A DNA stretch of 64,000 nt from Brachycybe producta (GCA_036925085.1 JAUPFP010000010.1:3178474-3242473); one strand, 5' to 3'; shown: positions 20,445 through 32,339, numbered from the stretch's first letter. The notes: a model not told the origin generated them from the sequence alone. Made by a program: numbers and translations.

Positions 20445-20505
20445 TTAGTAAATGTATTTTCTATGCTATATTTACGAATGTCGATAAACCAATTCTCATT
20501 ACTTT

Positions 20506-20743
20506 AGAGAATATGTAGTTTCCAATTGTCCTCAACGGAGACAGTTTTGTGAACTTTGAAGTCCGGGTAAAGTGTTTTTTTCTCTGATTTACTGAGGTGA
20601 TGTCCAAACCATTCTTTGATCGTGTCTTCCGCTACAGCTGAAGATGGCCCTGCATCACTGGTTGTATTTGCTTGACGTTCTGTAGCTTGAGATTTTGGTG
20701 TGGCTTTTCTTTTTGTTTTTTGGCCAGTTACTGTGGTTTCTAT
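20506..20743 (-). pseudogene. Unrecognised ORF remnant next to polymerase
   Basis: Minus-strand frame of about 79 codons up to the LTR1-B junction. It has a basic, low-complexity start (GQKTKRKATPKSQATERQ), a Ser/Ala/Gly-rich linker, then WFGHHLSKSEKKTLYPDFKV. A stop near 20507 is followed in frame by NENWFIDIRKYSIENTF. I recognise no family. It may be another Polinton gene or the distorted upstream part of the polymerase. Confidence 0.35.
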
Positions 20744-21431
20744 TGTAAGACCCAGTAACTCCTGATCCCGCCAAAACCATAGCCTGGGGGTAAACAACTC
20801 CTGCTTGTCCCTCCCTCCCTCTCTGACTCATACGTCTGACTCATATCGAAGTGGTGGATTGATACTCTCAGGACCTTGGTCACTTGGACCTGGTTACACC
20901 TCGTAGGTGTACACAGGTCCAAAGTATAAAAAGACCGTGCTCCTCTTTGCTCATTGTCCTTACTTGCTCAACTTTGTATTATGAAGATTTCTATATCCGT
21001 TCCACATCATGAGCCCCGAGGACACACCTTTAATATAACAATTCATTCTTGTACTCTTGATGTTTCTGAGCAAGAATGAATAAAGCATTACAATGAGAAA
21101 CTGTGTTGTCTATTTATCTGGAAACTAATCCTTCTCTAGGCAAGCTGGAGACACCATAAGGCAAAGAGACATACAGATCCTGGAGGAGCTACATCTTCAA
21201 TTGGTAACAACAAAGGAAGATGTACATCACTGCCGACCAGGAGAGATGCTCACCATCCTTCTGCAAAGACTACACCCCTGCACAGAAGGATGATCACAAT
21301 CGATCTCCATCCGACTATTTCTGTAACTCGAATCTTCGTTGTGCGGTCGGTCACCGCACAATCAGAAGAAATGAGTTATGGAAAACATCATAAGTTGAGT
21401 ACAATTATGAGGTTGATGTAAAAAGCTCACA
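20744..21431 (+). mobile_element. Solo LTR, family LTR1 copy B
   Basis: Starts TGTAAGACCC and ends AAAGCTCACA. Flanks CTAT (20740-20743) and CTAC (21432-21435), a 4-bp duplication with one transition. TATAAAAAG near 20925, AATAAA at 21079-21084. Poly(A) hairpin: TTCATTCTTG 21042-21051 with CAAGAATGAA 21071-21080. Downstream hairpins at 21192-21222 and 21254-21292. Confidence 0.9.
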
Positions 21432-21435
21432 CTAC

Positions 21436-22145
21436 CATCAAGTCTATCAATATGTTTTCAGAATTTTTTCTAAGAAACAATATTGGCTATTTTGTAAAAT
21501 TTGAAAATGTGTATAGGGTCACAAATAACACTAAGGATAATTCCCCATCAAATAAAAATAGTAGAAATGTATAAGAGATTTGTAAAATGACTATTACCGA
21601 CTATATGGCTTTTAGTATAAAAAATCAACTCTCACCAATGATATCTTGATTATCCTGCATTGTGTTAAGTTGTTTTTTATGCTATAGATAATCATTTTTG
21701 ATGAACACTGTTGATTTTAACAGCAACCACAGCAACAGAATTCATGATGTGTTGATTTTTGCAGAAAGTGAGATGATCAAGTGCCAATAGCCAGTCTTCA
21801 GTGTGAAGATTTCAGAATAAAAGCTGATATGTGAATTCTATAACATTTTAATCTTTTTATACTAAATATAAAAAATAGAACAAGGCTGTGAAAGACATCA
21901 ATATGGAAAATAGAAATTAAACAAAAAATGTAAAATAACACTAATCATCAATTGTTTTAGTTAGCCGTTTTAAAAACAAATATATTTACAAAGAAATTTT
22001 AAAAAAACTTTAAAAGCTATTTAAAAAGATATTTTTTAAAATAGAAAAATGTTTCTTATTATAAAGAAGTTTGTCAAATAAACTAAAAATAATATTGAAA
22101 ACATTTATTTTTAACCAGCTAGGGCAAAATCTGACTATTTTACAG
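21436..22145. other. AT-rich stretch, no gene seen
   Basis: Nothing recognisable on either strand. If the Polinton once extended this way, its genes here are gone. Confidence 0.45.
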
Positions 22146-22666
22146 CAGTACAGAAAGTGTGCAAACAAATAATCAAGATTTATAGTCATTTCAAGTATTG
22201 TAAATGTATGATTAGAAATAAGTATACAAGTAACCTTGAACTGTTATTTCTCTTTATAAAATTTATTTAAAAAGCAGGAAATAAATTATTAGTTAAAAAC
22301 AACAGGCAGTACAAAAAAAAAACATGTTGTTGACTATTCTTTTTTCCCTCCATGAAAACTGGGTCAAATCGACAAACAAAATATATTTGTTCTTGACCCA
22401 TTTTTTCTAGAACAAAATCTAAATGGTATTATATTTCACAAAATGAAATGATTTATCTTCAATATATAAATTACAGTCCAGAAAGTGTGTAAACAAATCA
22501 AGTTTTGATAATCATGAGTTGTAAATATATAAAAAGATAAGTGATGAAGTAACCTTGAATTGTTATTTATCTTTATAGAATTTATTTAAAAAGCAGGAAA
22601 TAAATTATTAGTTAAAAACATGTTGTTAACTGTCTTTTTCCCCTCTATAAGAAAACTGGGTCAAAG
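22146..22666. repeat. Direct duplication of ~200-220 bp
   Basis: Unit 1 (22146-22369) and unit 2 (22472-22666) share CAGAAAGTGTG, AAGTAACCTTGAA, TTTAAAAAGCAGGAAATAAA and AAAACTGGGTCAAA in the same order. They are separated by about 100 bp. Confidence 0.75.
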
Positions 22667-22967
22667 TTTTTTCTATCTATCAACGTTATGATGAGGCATT
22701 ATATTAACAAAGAATAGGGTGTAGAAATGTTTCTATAGAACAAAAGCTTATAAACTGGTTGGCCTTAAAACAAGTGATGCAGAAATGACCCCCTGAGAGT
22801 ATGAGAGATTGGAATGTGGTGTGCAAAATGTGCATCCAATAGTAGTCTATGAAAAAAGTGGTGCAGAAATGACTTTTCCTATACTACTGCGGCCCCTGCC
22901 GCCCCTCTTGTTTTTTCTCTTTGTCTTTTAGGGTCCTCAGCCAGGAAAAAAAGTGTTCAATAAAAAC

Positions 22968-23394
22968 TAGAGATGGGACACATTCGAATCCTGCGAATCT
23001 TGAAAAATATTCGAGATTCAAAAACTCGAATCTTCACGCTTTTTTTCGTCTTTCGAATCCTAATCTTAAAAAACTGTTAAAAACTTTGTTAAAATTAGTT
23101 TAACTTCATTGATATCCAATAGAAGCGTTGACTAACAAAAAAAAACCGGCGATTGTTGCAACTTTGGTGGTACCCGGAGATCACCAATATCACCTTATCC
23201 TGAGTGCCACACTTGTGTTTTATTATTAATAATTTAATATTTAATATTATTTCATTTATTTTTATTTTCTTAATCAATAATATAGGATTCTTATATGAAG
23301 GATTCGAGAGATTCGAGATTCGTGAGATTCAAGGGATTCGAGAACCTTTTAGGATATTCGGATTCGAGAAAATTTAGGATTCATCCCATCTCTG
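22968..23394. mobile_element. hAT-type MITE with 8-bp target duplication
   Basis: Ends TAGAGATGGGACACATTCGA and, inverted, CAGAGATGGGATGAATCC. Flanked by ATAAAAAC at 22960-22967 and 23395-23402, an exact 8-bp duplication. Subterminal ATTCGAGATTCG repeats. No coding capacity. A fragment of the same family is at 25585-25672. Confidence 0.85.
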
Positions 23395-23605
23395 ATAAAA
23401 ACCCAGTCACTTTTAAAGTGCGAAAAATGATAGAAATCAGCAAAATTCGAAGTGAACAAGAAGGGTAGGGGAGTGATAGACCCTGTCTTCTAGCATTCAT
23501 GACTTTCTCAATGTACCTTTAGGCTACATCCTGATCGCTGCTGGCACATAGATGCTTGCAACACACCCAGACACCTTTCTGCTCGCATGAAGCTTTGATA
23601 ACAAT

Positions 23606-23799
23606 CAATTAGAAATCGGGACAAACAGAAGTTGGCTCCGCCCTTTTTTATGATGAACGCAACTTCTAATTGGTTGGTTATGTAGTCTGACGTCACATTC
23701 TCCGCCCTTTTCAACGTCGAACCACACAACAAACCAATTAGAAGTTGCCGGCCGTCATAAAAAAGGCGGAGCCAACTTCTGTTTGTCCCGATTTCTAAT
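23606..23799. mobile_element. CTCCGCCC foldback MITE, copy 1
   Basis: The arms CAATTAGAAATCGGGACAAA and TTTGTCCCGATTTCTAATT are inverted, with inner GTTGGCTCCGCCC and GGCGGAGCCAAC. Five free copies occur in this window (also 35977, 50257, 54431, 58131). No target duplication is visible here. Confidence 0.8.
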
Positions 23800-25584
23800 T
23801 ACATGTGCTCTGATACTCGCCATGGAGCATTTATCCTGCAGCTGCTTCCAACTGCTGTCAACCGTGAACCAACCACAGCGCACGTTTGAGGATACCGGGC
23901 ATTTGGTCCAGTCTCGATGATAAACCAGTTTGTTATCATTGCTGTGACGAGAATATAGCAAGGAAAGCAGCGCTGCTTGCACGATAAATGCACCCCATAA
24001 AGATTACTAATTTGGTTTCAACATCGCCAGACATCCATGTGTACAGCTCGGCGATGTGCCAGCACCAAGGCTGCACAGCATAAACGGTACCCTTAGATTA
24101 GGCATGTCAAATGTGAAGAACCGTCCTCCATTCGGAAGAAATGCCCTCCGTCCTTCGACGAACGTATTTAATTTTTTTTTTAATTTATTGTGTGGAGGAC
24201 AAATGTTTGCCTTTATGGAGGACGGCTCCTGGCAGGAGGACATTTCTTCCGAATAGATTACTGTTCTCGACAGAGGAGGAAAGATGGCAAGCCTACCTTA
24301 CATAGTGCGTTCATACAGTGCGGTGTTTATGTGTGTGTGTGTGTGTGTGTGCTCAAATGCACCCTAAGTAAATGCAGATCCATAGCCCCACAAAAAAAAT
24401 CGATTCATTTCACTCTGTGTGTCAGTTGTGATGCTTTGAAGGCAGCGAAGAATTTCGTAAAAGAACGAAAACCAGTGATGAGAAAAGTAATTTTTAAGAC
24501 GAACAAAATTAATGTAAAATTCCCCTCCCAAAAAAAACACATTCTTTAGAGGTTTAGCACATGACACTGCAGAATGTATAATAATAATAATAAGTTCAGT
24601 AACTTGAAACGAGTAACATATCAGCAGGAAACATTAACTAGTAAATTACATTCTAATGGAGTATAACTAGTACTTATTAAAATAAATGAACGCAACAGCA
24701 TAGGTAAAAAAAAGAAGTAATGAATACTCGAAGAATTTACACGCCCTGAAGGTGTAAACGTGTTTTACAGTCAAATTTAACACGAGGTTCTATGGAAGAC
24801 GGGTGCCCAAGTTCGGACCCGTTGAGCGTAGAAAAAAACAAACCACGGGGGTCCGGATCTTTTAAATTTTTTGATAAAAACAATTCAACTCAGCACACGT
24901 GCAATCAAGTTAAAAGCCATGCGCATTAGGGGATTGCTCCCGATCACAAATGATTGTCATTCAAGTAAAACAAGACATCATTGTTAATACCTAATGATGA
25001 ACATGTGTTTCGATCAGCTACTGTGTTATTGCTAAACAGAAATATTGAGAAACGGAAAAGCAGAGAATGATTTCTCTACTTTTCGTTTCTCAAATTGTTC
25101 GAATGTTTAGCACTAAATTACAAGTGTCGGAATCAAATTTTATGGAAAAAAAAATCTCAAGCTGAATTTTTTTTTACATGAAAAAAACAAACAACGATAA
25201 CAAATAAGTCTATAGACGGAGAATAAAAATTGGTACACATTTTCTTCATGAAATTCATACGAATAAATTTATGATGCAAAATCAACCTTGGAGCTACTCA
25301 ACTATGCAAAAGCATTTTTCCATGAAATATGAGGGTTTCACTTACACCCGGCAGCCATCAAACATTTGGGGGGAGGGGGAGAGGGAGTGGGGGGAAGTCC
25401 TCTGCCAAAATTTAAGATCACAAATGGACATAAATTTTAAATGAACACCAACTATGATAAGAAAATTTTAAAACATGACACAGTGAGGAAGGCGCGGAAT
25501 GGACGGGGGGGGGGGGGAAGGATCCCTTTCCACTTAATATACAGGGTGAACCAATAATCACAAAGAGGTTTAAACTTAGAGGTA
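23800..25584. other. No gene seen; short microsatellites
   Basis: Contains a (GT)n run near 24330-24351 and G-rich tracts near 25370 and 25505. An inverted pair TTCGGAAGAAATG / CATTTCTTCCGAA (about 24130 and 24240) may be a small foldback. No coding evidence. Confidence 0.45.
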
Positions 25585-25672
25585 GGACGAATCCTAAATT
25601 TTCTCAAATCAGAATCCAAATCCGAAAAGATTCTCGAATCCCTCTAATCCTTCATATAAGAATCCTATATTA
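25585..25672. mobile_element. Fragment of the 22968 hAT-type MITE
   Basis: Shares CGAATCCTAAATTTTCTC, TCTCGAATCC and TCATATAAGAATCCTATAT with the right half of 22968-23394, inverted. One end is missing. Confidence 0.6.
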
Positions 25673-26029
25673 TTTATTCAGTCTTCAAGTCAGGTCAATT
25701 CAATTCAAGTCAGTTTTATCTTTTATTTCTTTAAAAAGCATTGAATCTTCATATTTACTTATACGGGGGCTTTCTAGTAAGAATTACATCTAACAATGCT
25801 TTGTTTGCTGAAGCGAGCAAGCGTTCAAGAAGGGGGCAAGGGCTTTGCTCAGTGATTTGGTTTGCTAGTGATTCTCATTGAAGTTCACTGTCAAAATACA
25901 TGTATTTTACCTTTAACCAGGGTTAGCAAAAGTAATGTCACTGGTTAATACCGGTTTTTACTGCTAAAACTGAGAAAAACTAGTATTATGCTCTTTTCAT
26001 CTAGTATTATAAGCTATTGTTAATATTAT

Positions 26030-26682
26030 TGTGAGCTGAGATGACCTGTTGACCATTTTTAGCTCTCTTTTCTGTAACTCATCGCTTCTCTGGATCGCAC
26101 GGTGGCCGCACAGAGAAGATTCGAGCTACAGAGATAGTTGGATGGTGATGTATTGTAATCATCCTTCTGTATAGGGGTGTAATCTATCAGAAGGGTGGTG
26201 ACCATTCACTTCTGGTCGCCATTGTTGTTCATCTTCCTTTGTCAGGAAGATCTGCTGCTCTGTAGCTATCAATATGTCTTCTTGCCTTATGGTGTCTCCG
26301 GACTGTCCAGAGAAGGATTTGTTTCGATACATAGGACAATGCAGTTTCATATTGTAAACAATTTATTCATTCTTGCATAGAAACATAAACGTTACAAGAA
26401 TGAATGTTTGATATTAAAGGTGCGTCCACAGGCCCATGATGTGATATGGATAGAAGAATCGGCGTATTACAAAAGTTGAGCGAAATAGTGGATGAAGAAC
26501 AAAGAGGAACATGGTCTTTTTATACCTTGGACCTGTGTACACCTACGAGAAGTGACCATGGTCCTAAAATTATCAATCTGCCACTTGAGTATTAATTAGA
26601 AAGGGAGGGAGGGACAAGCATGAATTGTTTACCCCCCCCCAGGCTATGGTTTTGTTGGGATCACAAGTTACTGGGTGTTACA
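26030..26682 (-). mobile_element. Solo LTR, family LTR1 copy C
   Basis: Minus strand, TGTAACACCC at 26682 to GCTCACA at 26030. Flanked by TTAT at 26026-26029 and 26683-26686, an exact 4-bp duplication. TATAAAAAG near 26517-26525. Poly(A) hairpin TTCATTCTTG 26366-26375 with CAAGAATGAA 26395-26404. A later stem CTTCTCTG/CAGAGAAG is perfect. Confidence 0.9.
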
Positions 26683-26686
26683 TTAT

Positions 26687-28535
26687 CTTATTAAAAAGTG
26701 ACATTCATGTCATTGCCCATTTTAATGGGAGCCCGTAATCATATACTGTAATGTGAAGAAAACTAGAAGTATAGAAAGCATAGAATTGAATGCAATAGAA
26801 ACTAGGAAGCTCTAAAGCCTCGCCTTCATGATGATAGTTTTCACGATAGTTGTTTGTGTATTTTATGTACAGCTATTTTTAATTAATTCACGCAAAATGA
26901 ACAGGGGTGGAAGCCCAATGGATCCTATTCACATGTCCATCGTGATGGACATTGGAAAATTACCTGTACAGAAAGTGCAAAAGTAGACTGTGTTTGAGAA
27001 GAAAAAAAACTGGCATAAAAAAAAATTAAATTGTCTAAAACTGGAGAAAAAAAGCCATTATTCCCAGACAGTAAATGCCGTGGTATTATTCTGTACATAC
27101 CACACCTGCAAAAAAAACTTTGCCAAATCATGCAACTCTATATGCTGTGTACCTTTTCCATTTCGTGTATTAGATTAACTCTGACACTGACTGACAAAAA
27201 GAGTCATTGCAAATAAGAAGAACTCTTTTTACATTTTCTTTACAATATTTCAAAGTCCGCTGTACGAACCGCAGCGTTTCATCGGCGTTGCTTACTGCTA
27301 ATGGGCTCACCCTGTAGTTACATGCCCATTGCCCATGGTATTGATTCAAAAAAAAAAAAACGGCAACATAAATCTAAAACAGTGATACTTTGTTAAATAT
27401 TAACGTCTTTGTATTGTATTGTTCAGGTCAGATTACGTACCAGTCATTATGCCTTTTCTATAGGCTGCTACTTGTATATGGAGTATATTACCCATTGTTT
27501 TCGATTAATAATTTATGACACAGCCGCATGCGATCCAAACATTCAATTAATTTATGAGACAGAAAACAAAAAAGAGAGAGATGACGATCAAATGATATAC
27601 AGTATTATACTACATTACTAAAACGAGCCCAATAATGGCCTCCCTAATAAGCCTAAGCCTATATATTGCATCTATACACCCAATTTTCTTCGGAAATTCT
27701 TCTTTTTTTAGGCAATAAAGCATATAATTTAAGCTTTTTATATGGTTCTTGTTATTTTTATAATAGATCTGCAACTTCGATCCTGAATCACATGATCCTA
27801 CAATAAAGTGGCATGCAATTTTTTTTTGTCAATTTTTAGAAATTATGTTTCAAAAAAATTTCTTAGCCGAGTATAAAGTTGCACTTGCTCTCTAGTCTGT
27901 CTATCGTGTTTTAAAACTAGGAATGGGCGATTTCATCCATTATTAAAGGATTGTTCCGTTTTTTGTGTGTTGCTGCTGCTGCTGTTGTTGTTTGTCCATT
28001 AATCGATTATATACATTTTTTTCTTCAATTTCCGCATTTCTAATGCAACATCGGAACTCCACTCACTCAAATTCACAATTCACAAGAAATTTCTCGAGAA
28101 ATCAGTAAAATATTAGGCGGACAGACTAATCTTAGGTAATTAGGTGACCTAAGCCCATGGAATGGTGGGCTTTTGGGCTGGGCTGGGCTTGGATCGGCAT
28201 ATTTATGTTAAAGGCCCATGGACCTGGTGGGCTTCGTGGACCTGGTGGGCTGGGCCCAGCATAAAGTCTCATTGGCTGGGCTGGGCTGTGCTTCAAATTT
28301 TTACTCAATGTAGGTCTCTAGTGTGAATAATTTATACAATACATGAAAACTATTAAATTGAATAATGTGCACTAAGTAAACTTTCAAAATTTATAAACCT
28401 TTTTTTTTTTAATTTTATTTTCTAAACTTTTGGCGCCCTAGTTTGTTGGCGCTTGGAGATTAATTTTTCCCCATTCTCATCAATGTTGCCTCTTGAATCC
28501 TTGTGCTTTTCCAAACTTTTTTGGGGACTTAGGCT
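26687..28535. other. No gene seen; GGGCTGGGCT-rich patch
   Basis: Mostly AT-rich. 28160-28295 repeats GGGCTGGGCT, CCATGGACCTGGTGGGCT and variants, a small GC-rich minisatellite-like patch. Confidence 0.5.
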
Positions 28536-28920
28536 AGAAATTCTACACATTGTCCAAAATTTTAGCACGCCATTGTGCACACAGCTAGTGTTTTGCAAAT
28601 TTCCCAGTGGTCCAAAGGCAATCTTCACAGACTGAATATGTTTTATAGCAATTTAAGTTGATTATTCGCACTTTGCCTAGTTGTACGATGAATATTGCAT
28701 ATTGCCTTTTTAATGAAAGACTTAGTATTATTGCACATTGACTAAAAGGGGTAGGCATTCTGCACATTGTCAAATGTTTTAGACTTTGTGCAGATTGTCC
28801 GTTTTAGTAATTCTGCAAATTGTCTAAAAACATGTTGAATTTTGCAGAATCACTAGCAATTTGGTGGTTTTGAAGATTTCCTAGGTAATGTGCAGATTGA
28901 CTGTTTTCGCAGATTGACAG
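28536..28920. repeat. Degenerate tandem repeat, TTCTGCACATTGTC-like
   Basis: Variants of ATTCTGCACATTGTC or GCAGATTGTC recur every 30-60 bp on the plus strand (for example near 28545, 28760, 28790, 28812 and 28892). Decayed minisatellite; function unknown. Confidence 0.45.
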
Positions 28921-29911
28921 TAACAACCATGATGTATATAAAAGAAGCAAAAAAAAATAATTTAGAAAGATGTATTCCACTAATCTTTGCACACCTAATA
29001 GCCTACAAGTCCAGACATGAAATAGCTAAAAATGCAAACCAAATTGAATCAAACAAGAAATGTTGTAGCTAGAAAAAAAACCCCTATAAATAAATAAGGA
29101 AGCTAAAACCAGTTATCAACACACATATATATATATATACACACAAACACAGTGGTGATGGTGGTGGTCACTAGTCAGTGCAATAAAAAAAATCCGGCCA
29201 TGAAATTTCTCCATCTCCAACCAAACTTTGAAGATTCGAAAAACACATGAAGAGAAGAAGTCGATAAAAAAAACACAATTTTTTTATAGCCTTATGAATG
29301 TTCAAATTTCATATTCAGACCTGAGGCACCAGAAAAAGAGAAGACCAAAACCACTAGCATTATAAATGAATAAAGGAGGAGAAGAAAAAAAAAACATAGC
29401 TGACTTGGATGGACATTCACAAAAAAAAAATTTCTCTTGAAATATAAATCATTTTTCTTGTGAAATTCTCAAAATAAAACTTATAATAAGCCAAATGAAA
29501 ACTGTTTATCCAACTTTCTATCTCAAGACCTGTTAAGGCTGTCAAAGTGATGCGCCTTTAGATATTGTTCCTCAAATAAAAAACAGAACGGGAGTAAAAA
29601 AAAAACTTTCTCAATTCTGACATTATTAAATGAAAATATATATAATAGACGAGATGAAACAAACTAGAGGCTACCACCACACACACTAAAGCAAACTTTT
29701 AATAAAATGCACAAATAAATGTTCGGTCAATTTGGAAAAGCTTAATTTGAAAAATATCAATAAGAAGAAACCCCCTCCTCCTCAAGTGTTCCGATCACAC
29801 TTGAATACAGTATTTCTCTCACAAGAATTAAGTCAAATATATTGCTGTGAATCTTGCACGGTTTTTTGCAAAAAAAACCTAATTCTATAAGACGGTGTGC
29901 GATGTGGAAGA
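28921..29911. other. AT-rich stretch, no gene seen
   Basis: Contains a short TA/CA microsatellite (29126-29152). Nothing else I can support. Confidence 0.5.
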
Positions 29912-30026
29912 ACCAGTGGCGGATCTAGAGGAGGACTATTTATAAAAAAAGGGCGCCCATTACAAAATTTTATTTTGATTTTATTTAAAATGTGTGAATA
30001 AGAAGAAGTGCCCCTAAAAAGGCACT
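29912..30026. mobile_element. Small hAT-like MITE with CCAGTGGCGGATC end
   Basis: Begins CCAGTGGCGGATCTAGAGG, a terminus I associate with hAT elements, and ends near GCACTGG. A similar end (inverted) occurs at 46745-46838. Very short and decayed. Confidence 0.4.
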
Positions 30027-30049
30027 GGTTTTTTTTTACAAATTACTTC

Positions 30050-30712
30050 GAAATTACTTCGAAAAATCTCCACAGAAATCGCTAGCATCGCTTTTCTATT
30101 ATGTGTATTTTTCATATTTAAAGTTGTCCAATATTAAGTTTTCAAAGTTGCAATGTACACCTTAAACATATGCTGATCGAGTTATTGAATGACAAAAAAT
30201 TGGTAAGTACGGTTCTATTTTTAAAAACTATTTCAAAATCGTGAATTTCTAACTCTTATGTTAAACTCCATTGAGTACGCCCTAATAAGAAAAAAAAAAA
30301 CATCCATTAAAATGCTAGTAAAAAATACGTAAAAACAATTTAAAAAAAAAAACAGAAAAAAAATTAGCACGTGCGCCAATGTGTTTGGCTTCACTTGTGG
30401 TTTTTTAAAATTATTTTTAAGGTATTTTTATCAACATTTTAATAGATGATTTAGGCGTACCATTAACATAAGAGTTAGAAATTCGCGTGTTTGAAATAGT
30501 TTTTAAAAATAGAACCGCACTTACCAATTTTTTGTCATTCTATCACTCGATCAGCATATATTTAAGGTGCACATTGCACTTTGAACCATCAAAATTGGAC
30601 AACTTTATAAATATGAAAAATAAACATATTGCCGCCACTGTGTATTTTAAAAACTAACGTTTTTTCTTTAACAGTAATTTTTCAAAGTAATTTTGCGATG
30701 TAGCGCCTCTTA
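30050..30712. mobile_element. Large foldback, ~660 bp, TTAA at one end
   Basis: The two halves are inverted copies: ATATGCTGATCGAGTTATTGAA (about 30170) pairs with TCACTCGATCAGCATAT (about 30543), and CATATTTAAAGTTGTCCAATATTAAG pairs with the 30590-30610 segment. The right end is TAGCGCCTC then TTAA, like the piggyBac-type element ends. A half copy is at 11340-11676. Confidence 0.65.
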
Positions 30713-31569
30713 AACTAACTTAAAATAAAGAGGGAAAAAACGTGGCAAAAAAAACTTCACTTTAAACTTTGATTTCTGGCATTATTACAGTATACAGTAA
30801 TAGTTAAACAACTGCTAAATAAGAAAAACTTGATTTATCTTATATTCTTTTCTTGTCTTTTTCCCCTGTTTCCAATCAATCTGTCACGTGTTGAGATAAC
30901 AAAAGAGAGAGAAACATTTGCGGCTGAGTGTCCAGTTGTGGCAAAAGTGAAGTTGAAAGTGAAGCATGTGGAACAGCAGCACAAAGCAACAGTTATCGTC
31001 AGAATAAATTTATCTCAAAGGAATGTGTTGACAAAAGAAGACAAGTTTTCAGTCATTCATTCTTAATAAACTCTCTCTCTCTCTCTCTGGTGGGTGACTC
31101 GAGGCCACCGGAAATGAACTTCTCTAAAATATTTTTACTTTAGAGTTAGGTAAAACCAGTCTGTCGACCTTCCCCCCTATATGGTCTGCAATGTAGCCTG
31201 AAAAACAGCATTAGAGAAAACTGCTCCCACCAGGTAGCGTAGTGATCGCATCTTGCCTTCAAGGATGATCTGTACGTGTTGTTTTTAATGGTAGAAGTAC
31301 TAGAAACTATCAGAAAAAGAACCAGGTAGAACGAAAGGAAACGATATAAATTATCATTTTCTTTTTGGCGAATGCGGATTCACTTTTTCACAAGAATATA
31401 TGTCTGTAATGTTTTAATTTCAAAATTAAATATAATAATTAAAGGTATTTTTTTTCATAATGTTTGGTAATCTTTAAACTTCAAAATTAAATGTAATAAT
31501 AATAATAAATATAATAATTAAATATATTAATAATAATAAATATAATAATTAAATATTATATATATAATA
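30713..31569. other. No gene seen; (CT)n and (TAA)n tracts
   Basis: A short CT run at 31069-31088 and AATAAT tracts at 31493-31560. The frames at 30830-31143 show no recognisable domain. Confidence 0.5.
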
Positions 31570-31809
31570 TCCCAGGTCTGTGTGTGTGTGTGGAGTAACA
31601 AAAACCATTGAAGCACGTCGGAATTTATATAAATTTGAATAAATGAACCTTTTTTTCTCAAGGTCAACTATATGTTGAACTCTTCCTTTGGAAAGTGTAG
31701 AACGGGGGAGAAAGAGAGAAAAGTGGGAGGGGTGACTGAAAGGAGTAAAAAAGGAAAAAACGACGCTGTGAATTTTGCTCCCGTCATTTATGACGGGTTA
31801 CCCCACTAG
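31570..31809 (+). mobile_element. Non-autonomous Helitron, short form (pair 2, first)
   Basis: TCCCAGGTCTGTGTG after A, and hairpin CCCGTCATTTATGACGGG plus TTACCCCACTAG before T. 240 bp. Confidence 0.85.
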
Positions 31810-31823
31810 TTATATATATAATA

Positions 31824-32339
31824 TCCCAGGTCTGTGTGTGCGTGTAACATCGGAATTTATATAAATTTGAATAAATGAACTGCTTTTTTTTTCTCAAGGT
31901 CAACTATATGTTGCACCCTTCCCATCCAAGAACCCCATGATATTAAATTGGAGAGGGGAAAAGTTTGGAAAGTGTAGAGGGGGAGAGAGAAACGTGGAGG
32001 GAGAAAAAGGGGAGGGGTGACTGAAATTGAAATGAAAGGAGTAAAAAAAAGGAAAAAAACGACGCGCATGCGCACAGAGAAAATGAAAAACTCATTTTCT
32101 CTTTCAAATATAAAAAGGGGAGGGGATAATAGTAGCAAAATTAAACTACAGTTTATCACAGGCAACTGTGCCCAGCATTAGAATTTTTTTTGCTCAGCCC
32201 TTTTATGAACGTCATCAATTTCTAATTGGTTTGTTACTTGGTCTGACGTCATAAAAGGGCGGAGGAAAAGAAATTCTAATGCTGGGCACAACTGCCTGTG
32301 AATTTTGCTCCCGTCATTTATGACGGGTTACCCCACTAG
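31824..32339 (+). mobile_element. Non-autonomous Helitron, long form (pair 2, second)
   Basis: Same ends as the short form. Begins after the 14-bp spacer TTATATATATAATA and contains the 142-bp foldback 32158-32299. Arrangement mirrors 9602-10424. Confidence 0.85.
32158..32299. mobile_element. Foldback MITE carried inside a Helitron
   Basis: The arms ACAGGCAACTGTGCCCAGCA and TGCTGGGCACAACTGCCTGT are nearly perfect inverted repeats. Orthologous in position to 10242-10384 in the other long-form Helitron. Confidence 0.7.

Larger units (their letters stand above)
12161..20450. mobile_element. Decayed Polinton/Maverick, internal part
   Basis: A single virus-like DNA transposon is indicated by gene content and packing. 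On the plus strand, pX-like protein (12189-12460), major capsid protein (12513-13794) and protease (from 13796, resuming at 18126). On the minus strand, polymerase B (20444 down to 19019) and dUTPase (18968-18591). The two modules converge within 150 bp at 18441/18591. Later insertions are LINE1 with LINE2 and LTR1-A (about 13877-18125) and LTR4 (19128-19996). Without them the recognisable part is only about 3.2 kb. Integrase, packaging ATPase and the long terminal repeats are not seen. Naming rests on recalled family motifs. Confidence 0.8.
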
